Shown here piece after piece: positions 45,169 through 54,700 of a stretch of 64,000 nt of DNA. The position numbers were made by a program, and so were the translations under genes. The DNA comes from Planctomycetota bacterium (lineage in GTDB: Bacteria; Planctomycetota; UBA1135): NCBI GenBank assembly GCA_002705055.1, contig PAHY01000033.1, positions 62,001-126,000 of the forward strand, read 5' to 3'. Position 1 is the stretch's first letter. Each line of letters opens with the position of its first letter. The notes under the pieces were generated by a model. That model was not told the origin of the DNA. It saw only the letters and a program-made list of their open reading frames with translations, and did not search any database.

Positions 45169-46410
45169 ATGTCTGCCCTCCTCGCCTCCGCTGCGGTCGC
45201 CGCTTGGCTGGCCGCCCCCCAGCAGGTGACTCCTCACCCGAACCCCGAGCCTGCGCGCACGACCTACCAGGAACTGCCGGCCGGCAAGTGGGTCGAGCAC
45301 CCGACCACCGGGATCTGGTACGGCCTGACCGAAGCCACCGACTGGCGCGCGGCCGAAGCCTCGGCCCAGCAGATGGGAGGCCACCTGGTGACGATTCGCT
45401 CGATGGAGCAGCTCGACTGGCTGCGCGAGCAATTCGGCACCGAGAAGCTCTGGATCGGACTCAGCGACAGCGGCGAGGAAGCGGTCTTCACCTGGGCAAG
45501 CGGCGAAGTCTGCGATTTCCGCTTCTGGTCCTGGGGTTGCCCGGACAACTTCGGCCTGGGCGAGAGCTACGTCTACATGAATCACAGCTACTTCGGCGAC
45601 TGGAACGACTCCGGCGCGCCGGAAAGCCCCGAGCTCGAGCTGCGGGGCATCGTGGAACTTCCGCACCCGCCCGGCGACTACGACGGCGACGGTCTGTCGG
45701 ATGACCTTGAGCGGGTGCTGGGCAGCGACCCCGCCGACTTCGACAGCGATGACGACGGCCTGAGCGACTTCGAAGAGCACCGCGGCTGGGGCGCCGGCAA
45801 CTGGCGCACCGACCCAACCGCATTCGATACCGATCAGGACGGACTCTCGGATGGGCAGGAAGGCGGCCGCGCGCAAGGCGTCGAGCCGGACCGGCTGCGC
45901 GATATCCCGGGCACGAACCTGGCCGTCTTCCGGCCCGATGAGGATCCGGAAAGCACGACCGACCCGACGCGGCCGGACAGCGATCTGGATGGCGCCCTCG
46001 ATGGCGAGGAAGACCTCGACCACGATGGCGTGCGCGACTCCGATGAGACCGACCCGCTCGACTCGGGCGACCAGGGCCTGAAGCTGCGCTCGGATTCGTG
46101 GCAGGACCGCGACGAAGCGCTGCTCGAGATCGTCGGCGCCGAGCCCGGCGCCAACATCACGATCTACGCGGCCCGCTGCGTGCGCACGATGCAGTCCGGG
46201 ACGTCCACCTTGGACCTGATCGATGAGCCGGCCATCACCCTGGCCTCGCGTCGCGCGAATACTCGCGGCCAGGCGCAGTGGGTCGTGCGCGGCACGCAAT
46301 GGATCAGCGCGCAAGGTCCGGTCTGGCTGCAGGCAGTGGAAGTGAATCGCGACGGCCTGCGTCGGATCACCCTGCCGCTGCTGGCGACGGACTCGCCTTC
46401 CGGCTCGTAG
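45169..46410 (+). CDS. Secreted C-type-lectin-like protein with thrombospondin type-3-like repeats
   Basis: TDWRAAEASAQQMGGHLVTIRSMEQLDWLREQFGTEKLWIGLSDSGEEAVFTWASGE (CTLD) then DYDGDGLSDDLE, DSDDDGLSDFEE, DTDQDGLSDGQE, DSDLDGALDGEE. Confidence 0.85.
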   Translation: MSALLASAAVAAWLAAPQQVTPHPNPEPARTTYQELPAGKWVEHPTTGIWYGLTEATDWRAAEASAQQMGGHLVTIRSMEQLDWLREQFGTEKLWIGLSDSGEEAVFTWASGEVCDFRFWSWGCPDNFGLGESYVYMNHSYFGDWNDSGAPESPELELRGIVELPHPPGDYDGDGLSDDLERVLGSDPADFDSDDDGLSDFEEHRGWGAGNWRTDPTAFDTDQDGLSDGQEGGRAQGVEPDRLRDIPGTNLAVFRPDEDPESTTDPTRPDSDLDGALDGEEDLDHDGVRDSDETDPLDSGDQGLKLRSDSWQDRDEALLEIVGAEPGANITIYAARCVRTMQSGTSTLDLIDEPAITLASRRANTRGQAQWVVRGTQWISAQGPVWLQAVEVNRDGLRRITLPLLATDSPSGS

Positions 46411-46416
46411 GCGAAC

Positions 46417-46617
46417 CTAGACCCGACGCGTCTCCTTGGACGCGGCAGCGGCCTCGGAGTCCGGATGCGGAGCCTGCTCCAGTTCGCGAGGCTGCTCGCG
46501 CGCGGGCTCCGGCTGGGCACCTGCCGGAAGCAGGTACAGCGCGAAGGCAACGACGGGCACTGCCGCCAACAGGGGCAGCGCGCTGCGCAGTGAAATTGCA
46601 GATCGAGAACGGGGCAT
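46417..46617 (-). CDS. Small single-pass or exported protein
   Basis: MPRSRSAISLRSALPLLAAVPVVAFALYLLPAGAQPEPAREQ; hydrophobic segment; no homology asserted. Confidence 0.45.
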   Translation of the reverse strand: MPRSRSAISLRSALPLLAAVPVVAFALYLLPAGAQPEPAREQPRELEQAPHPDSEAAAASKETRRV

Positions 46618-46665
46618 GAGACGGGGCCGGTTGGAGTGACCGCGCTTCGCAAACCATCGTGGGAT

Positions 46666-46728
46666 GGCTGAACGGCGCTTCCAAGTCCTTTTTTTGCTTC
46701 CGAATGGGATCAAGCGCGCCGTTCAGCC
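46666..46728. repeat. 13-bp perfect inverted repeat (GGCTGAACGGCGC ... GCGCCGTTCAGCC), 37-nt spacer
   Basis: Read directly: 46666..46678 and 46716..46728, in the divergent intergenic region. Confidence 0.85.
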
Positions 46729-46761
46729 CGCGATAAGGGAACGACCCGTTTCCCCCCAGTC

Positions 46762-48630
46762 ATGTTCCAAAAGCTGTTTCCTGCGATTCCCATCGCGCTG
46801 GCGACTGTCCTCACGGCATCCAGCTTGCGCGCCCAGGAGCCCGTCGTGCCGCCATCCTTGCCCGGCCCGGCTCCGATCACCGATCCACGTCCGCTTTCCT
46901 TCCGCCAAATCGAGTGGGACTTCGGCGCGGAGACCAGCTGGCAGCGCTGGTGGGCGCTCGAACGCGAGCGCTTCCTGGACCTCCGTCGTCTCGCGCGACG
47001 CGGCGCCGGACGCACCGACGGCGAACTGATCGGCGGCGTGTGGGCGAGCCGCGTGGAAGACACCGACGCCCCGACGCGTGCCCAGAAGGAGTATCTGATT
47101 CACCCGGGGATCGAACGCCTGCGCGACAAGGTGCGTGATCTGGATGTGCAGTCGGAAGGCCTGATCGCGCTCGGACGACTCAGCATGTTTGAAGAGCTGA
47201 GCGTCGAGACGATGCGCGATTACCTGCGCGCTCCTTCCCAGGACCTCGCGCACTCTGCCGTGCTGGGCCTCGGCCTGCTCGGCGATGAGCTTGCCTGGAG
47301 TTCGCTGCGCAGCCTGATGGTGGATGACGCGAACGGTCGTTGGCTGGTCGCCAACCAAGCCGGCGTCCCGACCACGACCCGCGCCTGGGCTGCTCTGGCC
47401 ACGGGCATCGGAGTCTCGCAGTGGGGCGAGCGCGCTCAGGAAGAGGCGGTCGCGGTGCTGCTGCAGGCGGCCCAGGCGGCGGATAGCCTCCCCGAGCTGC
47501 AGGCTTCGGCGCTGATCGCCCTCGGCATGGTGCCGGCGCGCGAAGAGTCGACGCAGTTCGAATCGCTGCTCGGCATGCTGCACGACAGCGGCCTGAACCA
47601 GTCGGTCCGCGCGATGGTGCCCGCCGCGCTGGCGCGGAGCGCGCAAGGCGTGAAAGACCGCATGGAAGTCGCCCGCGAAGAGCTGCTCGGTCAGCTCACC
47701 GGTAGCCAGGCCGCCACGGTGCGTCAGGCTGCGATCCGCGCGCTCGCCCTGGTCCCGAACCAGAACATGGAAGCGGACCATCTGGCGGTGGAGGCTCTGC
47801 GCAAGCTGAGCCTGCAGGCACGCACGCCGGAGGAGCGCCACTTCGCCGCGCTCGCTCTCGCGGAGATCGCGGCGCAGATCCAGGACGTCAAGGAGATCGA
47901 AGAGATCGCCGCCGCTCTGGTCGCGCAGCTGGGCGACGGCTCGCCGGAGCACGCCGCCTGGGCCGCGATCGGCCTGGGAGTGCTGGGTTATGAACAGCCG
48001 CTTTGGGCCGGCATCTCGCAGGTCCGCGCCGAGCGTGCGCTGCTCGCGGCGCTGGTAGACGGCAAGGCCGAGGAACTGCGTGGCGCAGCCGCCATCGCCC
48101 TGGGACTGATCGGCCAGCAGAATGCGGCGCCGACCCTGATGCAGATCCTGCAAGACGGGGATCACCCCAGCCTGCGCGGTCATGCGGCCGTCGCGCTGGG
48201 CCTGCTGGGCGCGCAGGACGCGGAGGAAGTGCTGCTCAAGCAGCTCGCATCGAGCGCACATCGCCCGACGCTGCTGGAGCAGACCACGATCGGCCTGGCG
48301 CTGCTGGGCTCCGATGAGCTGCACAGCCGCCTGCTCGACATGCTCGCGCCCGAGGAGGGCGTGCTGCCGACGCTCGCCGAGGTGACGGCGGCGTCGCGCG
48401 GCATCGCGCTGATCGGCGACGCGCGCACCGCACCTTTCCTGCTGACGGCGATGGACAATGAATCGTTGACGCACAAGTCGCGCGCCCTCGCCGCGCGCGC
48501 CCTCGGCTATCTCGCCGACTCCGACAGCACGCCTTGGCAGCTGCGCATGATGCCTGGATTGCATCACCTCGCCGTGCCATCGAGCGTGCTCGATTGGGAG
48601 TCAGGCAACGGGGTGCTGGACCGACGCTAA
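46762..48630 (+). CDS. Exported HEAT-repeat protein
   Basis: Signal peptide MFQKLFPAIPIALATVLTASSLRAQ; HEAT/PBS-lyase-like units, e.g. RGAAAIALGLIGQQNAAPTLMQILQDGDHPSLRGHAAVALGLLGAQDAEEVLLKQL. Confidence 0.83.
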   Translation: MFQKLFPAIPIALATVLTASSLRAQEPVVPPSLPGPAPITDPRPLSFRQIEWDFGAETSWQRWWALERERFLDLRRLARRGAGRTDGELIGGVWASRVEDTDAPTRAQKEYLIHPGIERLRDKVRDLDVQSEGLIALGRLSMFEELSVETMRDYLRAPSQDLAHSAVLGLGLLGDELAWSSLRSLMVDDANGRWLVANQAGVPTTTRAWAALATGIGVSQWGERAQEEAVAVLLQAAQAADSLPELQASALIALGMVPAREESTQFESLLGMLHDSGLNQSVRAMVPAALARSAQGVKDRMEVAREELLGQLTGSQAATVRQAAIRALALVPNQNMEADHLAVEALRKLSLQARTPEERHFAALALAEIAAQIQDVKEIEEIAAALVAQLGDGSPEHAAWAAIGLGVLGYEQPLWAGISQVRAERALLAALVDGKAEELRGAAAIALGLIGQQNAAPTLMQILQDGDHPSLRGHAAVALGLLGAQDAEEVLLKQLASSAHRPTLLEQTTIGLALLGSDELHSRLLDMLAPEEGVLPTLAEVTAASRGIALIGDARTAPFLLTAMDNESLTHKSRALAARALGYLADSDSTPWQLRMMPGLHHLAVPSSVLDWESGNGVLDRR

Positions 48631-48650
48631 GAAGCTGGTCTGAAGCACGG

Positions 48651-48683
48651 AAGGGGGGCAGCCGGATGGCTGCCCCCCTTTTT
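48651..48683. terminator. Bidirectional rho-independent terminator
   Basis: AAGGGGGGCAGCC-GGAT-GGCTGCCCCCCTT + TTT between convergent genes. Confidence 0.88.
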
Positions 48684-48702
48684 CGTGTGCGCAAGGCGTG
48701 GC

Positions 48703-51700
48703 CTATTTCGCGCGCGTCTGCCCCACCGAAACGCCCTTGCGTTCACGCTGCATCTCTTCACTCAGGCGCTGCGCACGGCCGGCCTGGTTCTCGACGTTGA
48801 AGCGGAACACGTTGTCCAGGTAGTCTCCTGCCTCGAGCTGCTGCAGGCCCTGCGTCCGGGGCGCACCGGACTGCCCCGGGGTCGAAGGCGTGGAGGGAGT
48901 TGCCGGCGGAGGCGGTCCCACCCGCGTGCCACGGAAGAAGGCGTAGTGATGGTCGTCGTAGCGCGCGATCACCGTCGTGGTGCCCGCGACGCCTTCCGCG
49001 ACGAACATGCCGCGCGGATCGGTGCGACCAGTGACGAAGTCCCCGCCTTGACTGCCGACCACGCGCACATCCACGTCGCGCACGAAGCCTTCCTTCTTGC
49101 GGTCCAGCGCCTGAATCCGCAGGCGGCGCGCTCCCAGGTCCTCTTCCACTTCCAGCTCGATGTCACTGACCAACACCAGGCCGGAGGTGTGCAGCTCGTC
49201 GCCGCGGCAGATCACCAGGTAGGCACCCGGATCATCCAACTTGAGCCGCACCTGCTCCTTGGCCTCGCGCATGCCGGTCTCGCTGTCGAGCTTGACCTGC
49301 TTGCGCTGGGTCGGCGCGATGCCGGCCAGGTTGACGGCGGTGATCTGCGAGAGGTTGCGCTCACGCAGGTAGAGGGTCATTAGATCGACGCGATAGACCA
49401 GCAGCTCTGCCTCGCCGATGTTGCGATAGCGCAGCTCGATCTCGGCCGCCTTGCCCGGTTGCACCTCGGTCACCTCGTCAAAGCCGATCTGCTTGGCGCG
49501 GAAACCAGCCAGCACTTCGCGTGCGTCGGCGAAGACGGTCTCGACCTGCGAGTAGTACTCGGCGGCCTCGTCGAACTTGCGCTTGGCGTGGTGGATCTGC
49601 GCCAGAATGTAGAGCGCGAGCTCGCGGTTCTCACTCGGCTTGGTCGATCCATCCGGCGCCTCGTAGCGCGCCTCGACGATGTTCCGCAAGGTGCGCACGG
49701 CGTTGTCTTCCTTGCCCAGGTACCACTGCGCAACCGCCTCGCTGTAGCGGAAGGCATCCTTGAAGCGCGGCTTGGCGTAGCGCCCGGAGAACTCCTGCGC
49801 GAGCACCACGCCCGTTTCGAAGTCTTCCAGATCGAGGAAGGCTGCGACCAGGTTGAGGCCGGCCTCGGGAGCGAGCGGATCCTCGTGGTAGATCGCCAGG
49901 AAGCGCTGCAGCAGCGCGATGCCCGCCTTGGTCAGTTCGGCTCGGCCCAGCTTGCTGGCCACCAGCCCCGGGACCTCATGCGCGCGCGGCGCGAGCGTGA
50001 GCAGCTTGTCCGAAAGCGTCAGATAGGTCTCGACGACCACCGGCAGATCCGGGAACTCGAGCCACAGCCGCTCGAGGACGCCAATCGCCCCCGAAGGCTC
50101 GCCTTGCGCCTCGAGCGTTCCGGCGACCTTCAGATCCTTGCCGAAGCTCTCCTCAATCGTCGCGCGGAAGATGAGCAGCGCCCGCTCGTACTCTTCCAGC
50201 TCGCGGTAGGCGCGTCCGACCGACAGCACCTTGTCGAAGGGGATGTTGAGCGCCGGATCCTTCTCCTTGAGCACCTCGAAGTAGCGCACCACCTCGTTGG
50301 CCGTCCCGCGATCGATCGCCAGGAACAGCAGCTTGCCGGCCGCCATCGCCAGGTTGCGATCCCGCAGGTTCGAGCCGAAGCCGTCGTAGAGCTGCGTGAG
50401 CAAGCCGTAGGCCATTTCTTCGTCGCCCTGCTCCAGCGCTGCGAGGCCCAGGTGATAGAGCTCATCGGGCGTGGCGCGGTAGTCATCCGTGCTGGCGCGA
50501 CCGCGCGGCAGCACCGTGAGCTCGGCCGGCTGACCCAGCGCGAAGCGCGAAGGATCGGCGAGGTCGTCGATGCGCACCGGCAGCGTGCGGTACGAACCGG
50601 GCACGGTGCCGATCAGCTTGTACTCCATCCAGCCGCTGCCGCGGTGCTGGCCCAGATACACGACCAGTTCGTGGTCGCGGATCTGGAAGCGATCGAAGTT
50701 GCCGCGCACGCTGTCCGGGAGCACGTGCGTGCCCGCCGGAAGCGGAACGCGCATCGCCAAGTACGGCCAATCGGACTCCTCACGCAGGTCGCGCGGCGAG
50801 TGATACCACTGCAGATTCACTCGGGAGGCTCCACCCCTCTCCAGCTCGCTGACCTCGTTGTGCCAGCCTTCGCCCGAGCGTTCGAGCACGCCGAAGCCGG
50901 TCTGAATCCGGCGCCCCGCGTACAGCGGCTGCTCGGCTTCATAGAGGTGGCGCGTCACGCGGAAGTCGCGGTGACTCCGCTCACTCAGGTCGCGGGTGAA
51001 GGCGCGCAGGGTCGCCTGGAAGTACGGGCGGCTGCGGCCACGCACCTCAAGTCGAACGCGGACGCGGTCGGCGTCGATGCCATCGGTGGAGAAGCCGTTG
51101 AACTCGCCCTTCTTCAGCTCGATCTCCATCGAGCTGCCGTCGATCTCGACGATGACCGAGACATCGCCCGGCTCCGGCTGGCTGGCGGCCACCCAATTCG
51201 CGACGGCGGCGGTGGCGATGCCCCGCCCGCGATCTTCAAACCAGGGACGATGATCCAGCAGCCAATCCATGGCCTGACGGGTCGCTTCGCTGCGCGGCAT
51301 CGCTTCCTGCAGAACCAGCGCGGCGAGCGCCGTCATCTCCAGGCGGCTGCGATGGAAGGCGCGGTTCGCGACCACCGAGGCGCCTTGCTGCCCATCGACC
51401 TTGGTCGCCAGCAGCTCGGCGATCTCCACGGCCATCGGGCGCCGGTCCATCTCGAGCAGCGCCAGCGCGGTATAGGCCAGCGCGGCCGGGCTGAGCTCAT
51501 TGCGCAGCCGGTGCAGGCGGTTGGCCGTGCCGAAGTCGCCGCGACCGTGCAGAGCCAGAGCGTAGAGCAGCACGGCTTTGCGTTCGTTCTCGCGCTGACT
51601 GGCCGCTTGGAAGGAAGCCAGCAGGTACTGCGTGCCGCGGTCTGCCGCCTGGGCGGCGACCGGAATCCCCAGCGTGCGTGCAGCGGCCAGCGCCTGCATG

Positions 51701-54700
51701 ACGCGCGCGCTGGTTTCCGGCTCGGACTGCTGGCCGTCGCCACCACTCCAGCTCCAGCCGCCGTCCTCGTTCTGGCGGGCGATCAGCGCCACCGTCAGCG
51801 ACTCTGCGCGTTCGCGCAGCGCCTGCGCCTGGGGGTGTGCATTGCCCAGGGATTCGAGCATCGCCAAAGCGCGCGTCGCGCCCACGAGGCGCGAAGCCGT
51901 CGCCACCTGGGTGGAAACGATCCGCTTCTGGCGCAGCTCGTAGAGCGACGCGCGGTCCATGGCGGCGTCCACGACCAGGTCGGCGAGGTCGCTGCCAAAG
52001 CTCAGCTCCAGGATGCGGTCGCGGTAGTCGGCGCCAGCAGGCAAGCTGAGTTCAAACACGCTCTCGGAGCTGAGCACACCGCTGGCAAAGTCGGCGACCT
52101 CCATGCCCCAGGGACGCACCACGACTTCGTCGGCGGCGCTCGCCAGGAGCTCCGTCTCCCCGAATCGACCGATCGCCTCCAGCTCGAACCGCAGCGAGTC
52201 AATCAGCGGCACGCCGGCATCGAAGCCGAAGGAAACCTCGGCCTGGGAACCGGCCTCGACCGCGACCTGCATCGGCAAGGTCTGCTCGAAGCCCTCGTTG
52301 AGGATGCGCAGGCGCAGCTCGGCTTCGCCATCTTGCTCGGTCAGATTGTGGACCCGAGCCAGCACCACCGGGCGATCGCCTTCGGTGAGCGTCCGCGGGG
52401 TACGCATCTCAACGAAGAACGGCGCCCGCGAGATCAGCGATGCCGTGGCTTCGCCGAAGTGATCCTGTTCGCCCACACCGCGCGCGGTGAGGCGCCATGC
52501 CGTGCTGCGCTCAGGCATCGTGAAGCGCAGCTCAGCGAGGCCCTCGTCATTGGAGACGACGGCCGGGGTCCAGAAAGCGAGGCCATCGTCGATCCAGCTG
52601 ACCATCTCGCCGGCCGCGGCCTCTTCCATCTCGAACATCTCCTCGAGGCCAAGTCCGAACTTGTTGGCGTACTTGGCGCGACCACGGCCAGCGCGGCCGC
52701 CGAACTTCCCGCCAGCGCCGCCGCCGATCCCGATCGTCTCGTTCCACATCTCGCTGGCAAAGTCCGCGTTGGGATCGATGCGCGGCGCGGCGAAGTACGC
52801 CCCGGCCGAAGGCTCGAGACCAGCGCTCAGCCGCACCGATTCGCGTTCGACCGGCTCAAACGCATCGAAAGCCATCTGCTGCTGCAGCTCGGAGCGCAGG
52901 ACCGCGCGGTCCCGTTCCCACTCCTCGCTGGCCTGCGCCCGGCGCTGCTCCGCGAGCAGAACTTCGGCGATGTCCTCCGTCCGCCCTTGGTAACGGAACT
53001 CACAGGAGCTGGTGGTCTGGAAGCCGACGAAGCGCCGCGCGTCCTGCGCGAAGTAGCCGTCGATGCTCGGAAGACCTTCGGCAAACTGCGCGAAGACCGA
53101 CTCATCGACCACCGCCAGCGAGACCTCGGCGCGCACCGGGTTGCCGAGCTCGTCCACGATCTCGAGGTCGACGACCGCCTCTTCGCCCGGCTGGACTTCC
53201 TCCTGACGCGGCTTGACCGCGACGCGCAGGCGGCGCTCCAGCTCAAAGTCGCTGGCCGCCGTGTGGAAGCGGTTGCCATCCATCAGCGCGAGGCTCAAGC
53301 GGAAGTTCGGTGCGAGCTTCGCGTCCATCACCAGGGACAGCGGATTGACTCCCTGCTCCAGTTCCAGCAGGCGGTACTGCAGGATGCGCTCTCCCTCGAG
53401 GGTGAGCAGCGCCAGCCCGGACTCGGTGCGGTTGACCAGACGAAGGTCCAGGTCAGAGCCGACCGGAAGCGTGTTGCTGTCCGCGAGGATGCGCAGCCGC
53501 TGCGCATCGGCCTCGCCGGAGACGAACAGCGTCGTCTCGGCGACCACCGGGTTCCCGAAGCGATCCAGACCCCGCGCGCGGACGATGTAGTTGCCGCCCT
53601 CTTCCAGCTGAAGCGGCAAGGAGGCTTGGCCGCGTTCGTCGGTGGAGACCTCTGCTTCGGTGGTGGTGATGTCTGCCCAGCCACCCTGTGCATTCAGGAC
53701 GCGATGCAGCACCTCGACCGCCAGATCGCGCGCGACCGGTTCGCCCGCGGCGTCGCTGGTGAAGAGCTTGACGTCAAAGCTCGAGCCCGCCAGGACCACC
53801 GTGTGGTCGGCGCGCAGCCCGATCGAGTAGCCCAGCTCGGAAACTGGAACACCGGCGCTGATCTGCACCCCTTCTTCGGGGAGCGCCGCCGAAACCTGCA
53901 GGAAGCGCGAGCCGACGAGGTCGCGCGTCTCCACCTGGAACGGGAAACGACCCTCCGCATCGGTGCGCGCATGAAGCTCGCGGCCATCCGGCAGGCGCAG
54001 ATGCAGCGGCGTGTCCACGATCGGTTCGCCGTAGTAGTAGTTGGCCTGAGCGACCCCGTGCACCACCTCGCCGCGGTAATAGACCGGCTGGTCAAACTCG
54101 ATGTCGAGGGCGACCGTCTTCAGCTCAAACTCCTGAACCTGGAAGCGGCCCTGGTAAGTCGCGCCGGATGGGCGCGACAGACGCACCGTCCAAGTCCCCA
54201 GCGGCGCCGCCAGCGGCAGGATCAGCTCATCGTGCACCGTGCCGAACTCGCTCAGCGCGAGTCGCCGCGAACGCACCAGCCGGCCCTCGCTGTCCAGCAC
54301 CTCGGCGAGGTACTCGGTCCCCGCTTCGAACCCAAAGCGACCGTCCACGACCTCGCGCAGCACACCGCGCCAATGAACGCGCTGGCCCGGGCGATAGGCG
54401 CTGCGGTCGGGGTAGACGTAACCGCGCGGCTGCAGGCCCTGCGACAGGCTGAGCGACGCGACCGACAGACCATCCGACGCGTAGTGGCCGTCCTCCTGCG
54501 CGAGCACGCGCAGCTCGGGGCGCTCCACCAGGTCAGAAAGTTCCAGACGTGCGACGCCATCGCGCGCGGTCTCGAGCACGTGCAGGCTCGGCGCACCCCC
54601 GGCGGGATCCGGCAGCGCAAGCAACACTTCCACACCCGAGGCGGGCTTCTGCTTGACCATGTCCTGCACGTAGACGAAGAACTCGCGGCGCGAGGACTTC

